DNA of 5,378 nucleotides from Bacillota bacterium (GTDB lineage: Bacteria > Bacillota > Bacilli > Bacillales_B > DSM-18226), in the NCBI GenBank assembly GCA_030705665.1, contig JAUZQA010000304.1:1-5378 (forward strand), given 5' to 3'. Under the pieces are notes generated by a model that was not told the DNA's origin, did no database searches, and worked only from the letters and a program-made list of their open reading frames with translations. Made by a program: the position numbers and the translations under genes. Of this stretch, positions 1-4,980 are shown one piece after another; positions within the stretch are counted from its first letter, which is position 1, and every line of letters starts with the position of its first letter.

Positions 1-16
1 AAATGGGGGGATATCT

Positions 17-463
17 ATGCAATATTTTTATGGTGATCAAATGCCACTTCGAATTTTGGATGAAGCAGAATTTTGGAAACACCAAGAAGAGGAACATACT
101 GTTGTCATACGCGAGCTTGTACCAAATCTAGAAAAAAATTTTGTTGATGCCCTAAAAGAATGGGAAGCTGCGATTGCCCAAACTCATCAACAAGTAATTC
201 GCTACATCGAATCCGTTGTTCGTTTGGGAACGTATGTACCAAATGAATTGTACCATCAAGTCCTTCAATTGGTTTCCTTTTGTTTGCAGCAGAGTCAAGC
301 ATTCATTCAACTATGTGAGCAAATTAAAACACAAAGTAATGCTGTAAGCCAAAACAAAACAGCAAAAGTAGTCTTAAATCATATCATCCGTGAGTCGGAA
401 TACTTTACAGGAATTGCCCACGCTTTATTATCAAGTACAAACACCAATAATAGAGATCTATAA
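17..463 (+). CDS. DUF2935 family protein, helical bundle, probably metal-binding
   Basis: A complete 148-residue soluble protein. The pattern recognised is DUF2935 of Bacillus-type Firmicutes: an N-terminal LRILDEAEFWKHQEEEHT block (residues 11-28) and a C-terminal HIIRESEYF block (122-130). The repeated Glu/His pairs (E18, H22, E26, H27, H57, H122, E127) on predicted long helices suggest a ferritin- or hemerythrin-like four-helix bundle that could hold a metal; that role is inferred. Single-domain members are about this length, while others carry two copies. There is no signal peptide or membrane segment, so it should be cytosolic. The ATG at 17 follows a G-rich ribosome binding site (5-10) at 6-nt spacing. 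Nothing can be said of its upstream partner because the window starts here. A weak terminator follows directly, so it probably ends its transcript. Its function in the cell is not known to me. Confidence 0.85.
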   Translation: MQYFYGDQMPLRILDEAEFWKHQEEEHTVVIRELVPNLEKNFVDALKEWEAAIAQTHQQVIRYIESVVRLGTYVPNELYHQVLQLVSFCLQQSQAFIQLCEQIKTQSNAVSQNKTAKVVLNHIIRESEYFTGIAHALLSSTNTNNRDL

Positions 464-466
464 ATA

Positions 467-494
467 GAGGCAAAATCTTTTGTCTTCTTTTTTT
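467..494 (+). terminator. Weak intrinsic terminator after the DUF2935 gene
   Basis: GAGGCAAA (467-474) can pair with TTTGTCTT (479-486) with two G-T wobbles around a 4-base loop. The right arm runs into a seven-T tract (488-494). The stem is AT-rich and modest, but its position 4 nt after the stop codon supports the call. Confidence 0.5.
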
Positions 495-550
495 GTAAAA
501 AAATTGTTTTTTTTGTTCTAATTTGTCAACAAAAGTAGACGTTTATTTTA

Positions 551-556
551 TATAAT
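551..556 (+). promoter_or_regulatory. Candidate -10 of the LytTR regulator promoter
   Basis: A perfect TATAAT lies 88 nt upstream of the ATG at 644. The best -35-like hexamer, TTGTCA (523-528), is 22 bp away, which is too far for a standard sigma-A promoter. Either the -35 is poor or an activator helps. TTGTCA is part of a small palindrome, TTTGTCAACAAA (522-533), that could be a protein site. The predicted transcript would start near 563 and carry a leader of about 80 nt. Confidence 0.4.
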
Positions 557-628
557 AGATAAGAAGAAATAAAGTTGTGTTATAGCAACGATAAAAAATT
601 ATTTTTTTCGTATCAGCCCAATCCGTTT

Positions 629-636
629 GGAAGGAG
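629..636 (+). promoter_or_regulatory. Ribosome binding site fixing the LytTR start at 644
   Basis: GGAAGGAG, 7 nt before the ATG at 644, is close to the ideal Gram-positive site. It rules in the shorter protein over the 23-residue-longer TTG start at 575. Confidence 0.8.
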
Positions 637-643
637 CTTTGTT

Positions 644-1288
644 ATGGAATTTTTAACAGTTGATTCTCTAATTAATGTAATCTGTGAGTTATTATCCGAT
701 GAAACTTCTTTCGCAGTTTCAAATGAAACCGAGTACACTTACTATCATCCTAGTAAAAGAATTGATTTAAGAATTAATCCTGGCGATCCCGTTAAGGAAG
801 GGACTATTACACACAAAGCACTAATTAGAAAACAAAAAGTTTCTGAATTCATTAATCGGGATGTATTTGGGGTCCCATATCACGGGATGGCTATCCCATA
901 CTTTCAGGATGGAAAAGTAAAAGGCTGCATAACTGCCGTTTTCCCAGCTTTAACAGATGCAAAATCAGTTGTTACGATTAAACTAAACGATGGCTGGGTT
1001 CCAATTCCATTTTCAGATGTTATCTATATTGAAGCAAGGGATCGAAAAACATACGTATTTGCTAAGGATAATATGGGGACCCATAAGTATACATTAAATG
1101 AGTTTGAATATTTTCTTCCTAAAGACTTTTTTGTACGTTGCCATCGTTCTTTTATTGTTAATGTTCATTACATAAAAGAAATTTATCCTGATACCCATTC
1201 AACATTTATTCTTGCAATGACAAATAATACAAGAGTTCCTGTTAGCCAATCATATTCATCCTATTTTCGAAAATTGCTTTTATTCTGA
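644..1288 (+). CDS. LytTR-family transcriptional regulator with PAS-like sensor domain
   Basis: A 214-residue cytosolic DNA-binding regulator. The C-terminal half (about 108-214) is a LytTR domain. It shows the strand motif DVIYIEARDRKTYVF (125-139), the core FVRCHRSFIVNVHYIKEI (163-180) and the closing VPVSQSYSSYFRKLL (198-212). The N-terminal half is not a CheY receiver. Its pattern (GTITHKAL at 53-60, VFGVPYHGMAIPYFQDGKVKG at 74-94) resembles PAS-like ligand-sensing domains found in some chemoreceptors, so it probably senses a small molecule directly; this is inferred. I start it at the ATG at 644 because GGAAGGAG (629-636) sits 7 nt upstream. The frame stays open to a TTG at 575, but that start has no good binding site. 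The CoA-transferase gene follows 127 nt downstream with no clear terminator between, making it the likely target or a co-transcribed partner. Confidence 0.88.
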   Translation: MEFLTVDSLINVICELLSDETSFAVSNETEYTYYHPSKRIDLRINPGDPVKEGTITHKALIRKQKVSEFINRDVFGVPYHGMAIPYFQDGKVKGCITAVFPALTDAKSVVTIKLNDGWVPIPFSDVIYIEARDRKTYVFAKDNMGTHKYTLNEFEYFLPKDFFVRCHRSFIVNVHYIKEIYPDTHSTFILAMTNNTRVPVSQSYSSYFRKLLLF

Positions 1289-1352
1289 ACATTTTCTTTT
1301 TTAGTCATCAATTTTGCTTATTCGTCGTAATTTTCTCTAATTCTATCCTAAA

Positions 1353-1372
1353 TCCACTTTTTCGACAGTGGA
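1353..1372. repeat. Short inverted repeat upstream of the CoA-transferase
   Basis: TCCACT (1353-1358) and AGTGGA (1367-1372) form a perfect 6-bp inverted repeat with an 8-bp centre. It lies where the -35 would be for the TACAAT at 1379-1384, a usual place for an activator or repressor. LytTR proteins usually bind direct rather than inverted repeats, so it may belong to another regulator or be chance. Confidence 0.35.
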
Positions 1373-1378
1373 ATCGCT

Positions 1379-1384
1379 TACAAT
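1379..1384 (+). promoter_or_regulatory. Candidate -10 of the CoA-transferase promoter
   Basis: TACAAT (one mismatch from TATAAT) lies 31 nt before the GTG start. No good -35 sits 16-18 bp upstream (ACTTTT at 1356-1361 is the nearest). That would fit an activator-dependent promoter served by the LytTR protein, but read-through from the regulator gene is also possible. Confidence 0.35.
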
Positions 1385-1415
1385 GTTACAAAAGGGGTAG
1401 AAAGAGGGATGGAAA

Positions 1416-2930
1416 GTGGAAGATAAATTTCGACGTTTACGGAACAAACAACTTCAAGATCTTATTGTAACGCCAGAAGAAGCAGCAAGCTGGATTCAAG
1501 ATGGCAGTACTTTAGGATTAAGCGGATTTACTAAATCGGGAGATGCAAAGGCAGTACCATACGCACTCATTGAACGGGCCAAAACGGAAAAATTTAAAGT
1601 GAATGTATATACAGGGGCTTCAATGGGTTCTGATGTAGATAAATTGTTTGCAGAAGCTGGAATTATAAATAAGCGCTTGCCTTTCCAAGCAGAACCTTCA
1701 ATGAGAAAATCAATTAATGCAGGAGATATGTATTTTGTTGATCAGCATTTATCCCATACTGCTGAACTGCTAAGAAACGATGTTATTGATCCGGTGGATT
1801 TTGCAATAGTTGAAGCGGTAGCCATAACTGAAGATGGTCAATTAATTCCTACGACATCGATCGGAAATTCAATGGTATTTATTCAACAAGCCAAAAATGT
1901 TATTGTTGAAATTAATTTAGCCCAACCAGAGGAACTAGAAGGGATTCATGATTGCTACGCCCCTGCAAAGCAAGGCAGTCGTTCACCAATCCCGTTGACA
2001 AGACCGGAGGAGCGAATTGGTACAATTGGAATTCCATTGGATCTTGATAAAGTAAGAGGTATCATTTTTACCAACCAAAAGGATTCTCCATCCACAATTG
2101 TTCCGCCTGATGATGAAACGGTTGTAATGGCACAACACTTAATTGAATTTTTACGTGGAGAAATCAAAGCAGGAAGACTTACAAATTCACTAGCTCCATT
2201 ACAATCAGGTATTGGTTCAGTGGCAAATGCGGTGTTCCACGGTTTTCTAGATTCTGAATTTACTGATTTAGAGGTGTATTCAGAGGTTCTACAAGATGCT
2301 GTATTTGATTTGTTTGATGCCGGAAAAGTTAAATTTGCTTCAAGCTGTTCACTAACATTATCGGAAGAAAAAATGAAGCATTTTTATGCGAATTTTGAAA
2401 AATACCGTGATCGATTAATACTAAGACCACAAGAAATTTCAAATCATCCGGAGTTAATTCGCCGCATGGGGTTAATTTCGATTAATACAGCTTTAGAGCT
2501 AGATATATATGGAAATGTAAACTCTACACATGTACTAGGTACGAAAATGATGAATGGGATCGGTGGTTCCGGCGATTTTGCCCGTAACGCACGTCTTGGC
2601 ATTTTTGTTACGAAATCAATTGCAAAGGATGGAAAAATCTCAAGTATTGTTCCATTCGCATCACATGTTGACCATACGGAGCATGATGTGGATGTAATTG
2701 TTACAGAACAGGGATATGCGGACTTACGTGGTAAAGCTCCAAGAGAACGCGTAGAACTGATCATTGAAAATTGTGCCCACCCAATGTATCGTGACCAATT
2801 AAGAGAGTATTTCCAAGAAGCATTACAAAGAGGTGGACAAACGCCACACGTCCTTGAAAAAGCATTCTCTTGGCATACCAATTTTGCCAAAAATGGAACA
2901 ATGCTTCAAAAGGTTTTACAAACAAACTAA
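1416..2930 (+). CDS. Acetyl-CoA hydrolase / succinyl-CoA:acetate CoA-transferase family enzyme
   Basis: A 504-residue enzyme, full length for the class I CoA-transferase family that includes acetyl-CoA hydrolases and succinyl-CoA:acetate CoA-transferases. These move CoA between acetate and succinate (or other short acids) through a glutamyl-CoA thioester. Visible hallmarks are the GSTLGLSGFTKSGDAKAVP block (30-48), the catalytic Glu E290 in YSEVLQD (288-294), the glycine loop GIGGSGDFARNA (381-392), and the SHVDHTEHDVDVIVTEQGYADLRG segment (416-439). All key residues are intact. E290 and the glycine loop match the transferase subfamily, so a transferase acting in acetate or succinyl-CoA metabolism is likelier than a hydrolase; the exact acids cannot be told. 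The start is GTG with GAGGG (1404-1408) 7 nt upstream. A 5-codon ATG frame (1409-1426) overlaps it. The LytTR gene precedes it and a strong terminator follows. Confidence 0.92.
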   Translation: MEDKFRRLRNKQLQDLIVTPEEAASWIQDGSTLGLSGFTKSGDAKAVPYALIERAKTEKFKVNVYTGASMGSDVDKLFAEAGIINKRLPFQAEPSMRKSINAGDMYFVDQHLSHTAELLRNDVIDPVDFAIVEAVAITEDGQLIPTTSIGNSMVFIQQAKNVIVEINLAQPEELEGIHDCYAPAKQGSRSPIPLTRPEERIGTIGIPLDLDKVRGIIFTNQKDSPSTIVPPDDETVVMAQHLIEFLRGEIKAGRLTNSLAPLQSGIGSVANAVFHGFLDSEFTDLEVYSEVLQDAVFDLFDAGKVKFASSCSLTLSEEKMKHFYANFEKYRDRLILRPQEISNHPELIRRMGLISINTALELDIYGNVNSTHVLGTKMMNGIGGSGDFARNARLGIFVTKSIAKDGKISSIVPFASHVDHTEHDVDVIVTEQGYADLRGKAPRERVELIIENCAHPMYRDQLREYFQEALQRGGQTPHVLEKAFSWHTNFAKNGTMLQKVLQTN

Positions 2931-2938
2931 TTATTGTA

Positions 2939-2973
2939 AAAAAAGATCTTATCCTAGCGGTAAGGTCTTTTTT
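2939..2973 (+). terminator. Strong intrinsic terminator after the CoA-transferase
   Basis: A 13-bp stem (2939-2951 with 2961-2973, one T-G wobble) begins 8 nt after the stop. The left arm starts with an A run and the right arm ends in six T. The A run on one side and T run on the other mean it could also stop transcription arriving from the opposite strand. Confidence 0.9.
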
Positions 2974-3051
2974 AATCCTTAAAACTATCCCCGAAGAGTC
3001 ATTGCTTTTTTTGAATAGGACACTCAAAATAGATAAATGAGGGCATAAATA

Positions 3052-3081
3052 TTGAAAAGGGAGTAGGGATTTTGATATATG
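3052..3081 (+). promoter_or_regulatory. Candidate promoter of the 3159-3635 gene
   Basis: TTGAAA (3052-3057), an 18-bp spacer, then TATATG (3076-3081) preceded by TG at 3073-3074 (extended -10). A second candidate, TTGAAT (3011-3016) with TAAATG (3034-3039) at 17 bp, lies further up. The first would give a leader of about 70 nt containing a perfect tandem copy of TGTATGAA (3084-3099). Confidence 0.45.
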
Positions 3082-3158
3082 TTTGTATGAATGTATGAAC
3101 TGTTTATGGAGGGCAAGGTGTTGAAAGACAATCATATTTAGGAACCGGAGGATACACA

Positions 3159-3635
3159 ATGGTTGAAAAAAACAAGGAAGTACCATTTACAAATGTATAT
3201 ATTGAAAGATGTGATAAAGAAACGGAGCAGTTGATTTCTGAAGAAAATTCAGCTTTCTTAGAACAGCCGCTTACTTTTTTGAAGAAACATAAGAATGAAT
3301 TTATTTATCTTGAATTAGAGTGGCTTGATTCGTTTAGGGTTGATGCACTATCCCTGGAACTGGATGATGTTTTTGGGACTTACGATGTCATGTTGGGCTT
3401 AAAATTGCAAAAAAAATATGATTCATCAATAAGAGAGCAGCTTCACCGTCAATTATCTGGTGAAGAGCCAAAGTTTGATCTGATGTTTAATCGTGAAGAC
3501 GGCCTATGGGATTTAAATTTTTCATTAAACTATGTAGAGGGTTTTGATGAAGAGTTATCGATAGGACAAGCTTGCGAGATCCTTTATCAATTTTTATTAA
3601 AACTTGTTGATCAGGTGAAAAATAAGGGAGAATAA
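3159..3635 (+). CDS. Unrecognised acidic cytosolic protein
   Basis: A complete 158-residue protein that I cannot assign to a family. It is strongly acidic (about 35 Asp/Glu against 18 Lys/Arg) with no signal peptide or membrane segment. Alternating segments such as NEFIYLELEWLDSFRVDALSLEL (46-68), TYDVMLGLKLQ (74-84) and FDLMF...LWDLNFSLNYV (106-126) suggest a beta sheet. The last 25 residues (ACEILYQFLLKLVDQVK) look like an amphipathic helix. It has two Cys (C18, C139), not arranged as a metal motif. The ATG is well supported by GGAGGA (3147-3152) at 6-nt spacing, and the codon use matches its neighbours, so I treat it as a real gene. A terminator lies upstream and a separate promoter downstream, so it is probably transcribed on its own. 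A protein-protein interaction role is possible but unsupported. Confidence 0.75.
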   Translation: MVEKNKEVPFTNVYIERCDKETEQLISEENSAFLEQPLTFLKKHKNEFIYLELEWLDSFRVDALSLELDDVFGTYDVMLGLKLQKKYDSSIREQLHRQLSGEEPKFDLMFNREDGLWDLNFSLNYVEGFDEELSIGQACEILYQFLLKLVDQVKNKGE

Positions 3636-3728
3636 ATAAGGGTCCCATATATAAATATAATATCTTCATTATATTATCCAAATAATAGCTTTGTTTTTAT
3701 GCAAAATTTTCCTTTTTAGGTCCTTTTA

Positions 3729-3755
3729 TCAGAATATTATGTTATAATATTCTGA
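3729..3755. promoter_or_regulatory. Perfect 12-bp dyad over the thioesterase promoter, probable operator
   Basis: TCAGAATATTAT (3729-3740) and its exact reverse complement (3744-3755) flank a 3-bp centre, GTT. The dyad covers the extended -10 element completely. No T run follows on either strand, and the predicted start of transcription is at its right edge, so it is not a terminator or mRNA hairpin. A dimeric repressor that blocks RNA polymerase is the natural reading. I do not recognise the sequence as the box of a named regulator. Confidence 0.75.
3740..3748 (+). promoter_or_regulatory. Extended -10 promoter of the thioesterase gene
   Basis: TGT followed by TATAAT (3743-3748) is a perfect extended -10. 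The matching -35 position (3720-3725) is poor, which extended -10 promoters tolerate. The predicted start, near 3755, leaves a leader under 20 nt that is little more than the ribosome binding site AAGGAG (3758-3763). Confidence 0.7.
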
Positions 3756-3772
3756 AAAAGGAGTGTGTGATA

Positions 3773-4258
3773 TTGGAAGAGAAAGTAATGCAAGCAATTC
3801 AAGACGAATACCCTGATGATTTTTCCTGGTGCTATGGGTGCGGCCGATTAAATGAAAAGGGGCACCATTTACGAACTGGATGGCAAGATGATCAAACAAT
3901 AACCTATTTTACTCCGCTGCCCGAGCACACAGCATTGCCGGGTTTTGTCTATGGGGGTATTATAGCTTCCTTAATTGATTGTCATAGTACAGGGTCCGCT
4001 TCTCTTGCCTTGCACCAAAAAAATGGACATCCTATTGGAGATGGCTCAGAACCTCCAAGATTTGTAACGGCCTCGTTGAAAGTTGAGTTTGTTAAGCCAA
4101 CACCACATGGAGTACAGTTGAAAGCTGTAGGAAAAGTAACTGAAATTCATCCGAAAAAATGGAGTGTAGAGTCGGAGGTATTTGCAAACGGGGTCCTTTG
4201 TGCTAAGGGTGAAGTTGTAGCTGTAGTAATGCCAAATACATTTATGCAAAAAAGCTAG
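3773..4258 (+). CDS. PaaI-like hotdog-fold thioesterase family protein
   Basis: A 161-residue protein of the hotdog fold. The hallmark is HTALPGFVYGGIIASLIDCHS (52-72), matching the PaaI/YbgC-type HGG...D motif: the helix enters at GG (61-62) and the likely catalytic acid is D69. The second conserved strand is TASLKVEFVKPTP (99-111). An N-terminal CYGC pair (C20, C23) followed by NEKGHHLR is typical of a subgroup with C-x-x-CG ahead of the fold. Family members hydrolyse acyl-CoA thioesters as dimers or tetramers in the cytosol; the substrate is unknown. The usual His before GG is Tyr (Y60), so activity may differ. I prefer the TTG at 3773, 9 nt after AAGGAG (3758-3763); the GTG at 3767 is only 3 nt away. 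It has its own promoter and operator-like dyad, and a strong terminator ends it. Confidence 0.83.
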   Translation: MEEKVMQAIQDEYPDDFSWCYGCGRLNEKGHHLRTGWQDDQTITYFTPLPEHTALPGFVYGGIIASLIDCHSTGSASLALHQKNGHPIGDGSEPPRFVTASLKVEFVKPTPHGVQLKAVGKVTEIHPKKWSVESEVFANGVLCAKGEVVAVVMPNTFMQKS

Positions 4259-4309
4259 TCATACAAGTTCGATTCTATTTGTGTTAGATTCAATTCATTA
4301 CTATTTTTC

Positions 4310-4334
4310 AAAGAGAGCCTATGGCTCTCTTTTT
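4310..4334 (+). terminator. Strong intrinsic terminator after the thioesterase gene
   Basis: A perfect 10-bp stem (AAAGAGAGCC at 4310-4319, GGCTCTCTTT at 4323-4332) with a TAT loop and continuing T run. On the minus strand the stem is followed by only three T, so it should terminate the plus strand mainly. The stop codon of the facing minus-strand gene falls inside it. Confidence 0.9.
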
Positions 4335-4633
4335 AGATTAAAATCCTCGTCGAAACCAGTGTAGGGGGAACCGGTAGATGTATGTTGATTTACCCATGTA
4401 AGTGAAGCATTTGAAACAGCAGCCCAATTGGTGATTTGATCCTTATGTTGTTCCACCCAGCTCATACAATATTGGGGATCCAGGTTATATTCATCACATT
4501 GTTTTAAAAATGATTGAATAGTGGTTTCATTACAACCTTCCCAAGATCCACAAGTATTGCTCCAAATATTTTCGATCTTCGTCTGCAATGAAACATCATT
4601 AATAAAATCAGAAAATTGGTTTTCATTTGTCAA
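4319..4633 (-). CDS. Small Cys/Trp-containing protein of unknown function
   Basis: A 104-residue protein that I do not recognise. It has no signal peptide and no membrane segment. Four Cys (C28, C34, C46, C56) and five Trp (W24, W31, W59, W70, W80) are spread along a largely helical, Asn/Gln-rich chain. CGSWEGC (28-34) could form a metal site or disulfide loop; this is a guess. The start is TTG at 4633, with AAGGAAG (4649-4643, minus strand) 9 nt upstream. An upstream minus-strand frame ends 11 nt past this start, as in translationally coupled genes. The last four residues (KREP) and the stop are encoded by the stem of the facing thioesterase gene's terminator. Plus-strand frames here give only AT-rich hydrophobic strings. 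I judge it probably real, on composition and start signals rather than on a known family. Confidence 0.55.
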   Translation of the reverse strand: MTNENQFSDFINDVSLQTKIENIWSNTCGSWEGCNETTIQSFLKQCDEYNLDPQYCMSWVEQHKDQITNWAAVSNASLTWVNQHTSTGSPYTGFDEDFNLKREP

Positions 4634-4872
4634 TTTCCAACACTTCCTTTTTAAACTTTTTGATCATCCATATAGCAGTATTTCCAAAGATTCGGGTTTC
4701 ATATAATCTATTTATCAATTTAAGAAAATACAGTGCTGCCCGTTTACTTTTAAAACTTTTATGCCAGCCATACTTTTTATATGTGTATGCGATCCTGCAC
4801 AGTTTGATTTTTAAGGGACTTAATCATTATTTCTGTCAGATCATTAAGTATATACTGAATTAAATATTTCAA
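4623..4872 (-). pseudogene. Probable frameshifted small gene upstream of the Cys/Trp protein
   Basis: Two minus-strand frames together read like one small basic protein. The first (TTG at 4872, or ATG at 4827, to TAA at 4777) gives a string ending SLKNQTVQDRIHI. The second is open from 4823 to TGA at 4623, has no usable start before its middle, and reads YTYKKYGWHKSFKSKRAALY then FLKLINRLYETRIFG and on to KKEVLEIDK. Going from the first to the second needs one base skipped, so a single inserted base somewhere in about 4780-4823 would explain it; A runs nearby are candidates. The second frame overlaps the TTG of the 4319-4633 gene by 11 nt and contains its ribosome binding site, as in an operon. 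The family is not recognised. It could also be non-coding AT-rich sequence, or hold a sequencing error. Confidence 0.35.
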
Positions 4873-4885
4873 GTAAGCAACATTT

Positions 4886-4914
4886 TTTAAAAAACGGGCT
4901 CATTATACTATAAT
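4886..4914 (+). promoter_or_regulatory. Sigma-A-type promoter of the phosphotransferase gene
   Basis: TTTAAA (4886-4891, 4 of 6 bases match TTGACA), an exact 17-bp spacer and a perfect TATAAT (4909-4914). Transcription would start near 4921, giving a leader of about 60 nt before the ATG at 4981. Confidence 0.65.
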
Positions 4915-4915
4915 G
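4901..4915. repeat. Palindromic shared -10 element
   Basis: CATTATA, C, TATAATG: a perfect 7-bp inverted repeat around one base. Each strand reads a consensus TATAAT, so one element can seat RNA polymerase in either direction. Confidence 0.75.
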
Positions 4916-4929
4916 CTTTAAATAGACAA
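4902..4929 (-). promoter_or_regulatory. Opposing promoter for the minus-strand genes
   Basis: On the minus strand a perfect TATAAT (4907-4902) lies 16 bp from a weak -35, TTGTCT (4929-4924). It points toward the 4623-4872 remnant and the 4319-4633 gene, and shares a palindrome with the plus-strand -10. The -35 matches only three bases, so this side may be the weaker. Confidence 0.45.
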
Positions 4930-4980
4930 AAAAAGCAGATAAAAATTTCGTACGATATTAATGAAGGCGGGCATGGAAAT

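Noticed and set aside
538..546. GACGTTTAT and a match near 1286-1294 as LytTR binding half-sites
   Set aside because: Each fits 8 of 9 positions of the degenerate LytTR repeat, but neither has a second copy at the expected spacing, so chance matches are likely.
575..643. A 23-residue N-terminal extension of the LytTR protein from TTG at 575
   Set aside because: The ATG at 644 has a near-ideal ribosome binding site and starts at the natural edge of the sensor domain. The TTG has no good site and lies close to the predicted transcription start.
2444..3186. Minus-strand frames of 141-148 codons across the end of the CoA-transferase gene
   Set aside because: They run antisense to a clearly identified enzyme and across its terminator, and have odd compositions (Ser/Cys/Phe-rich) with no family signal.
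3654..3675. AT-only inverted repeat AATATAAT/ATTATATT after the acidic-protein gene, considered as a terminator
   Set aside because: The stem has no G-C pair and no T run follows, so it should not terminate. No convincing terminator was found for that gene.
4521..4863. Plus-strand frames of 61 and 78 codons with hydrophobic products
   Set aside because: They are opposite AT-rich minus-strand coding sequence, begin with weak starts and have no ribosome binding site. Their hydrophobicity is what Lys/Asn-rich coding sequence gives when read backwards.
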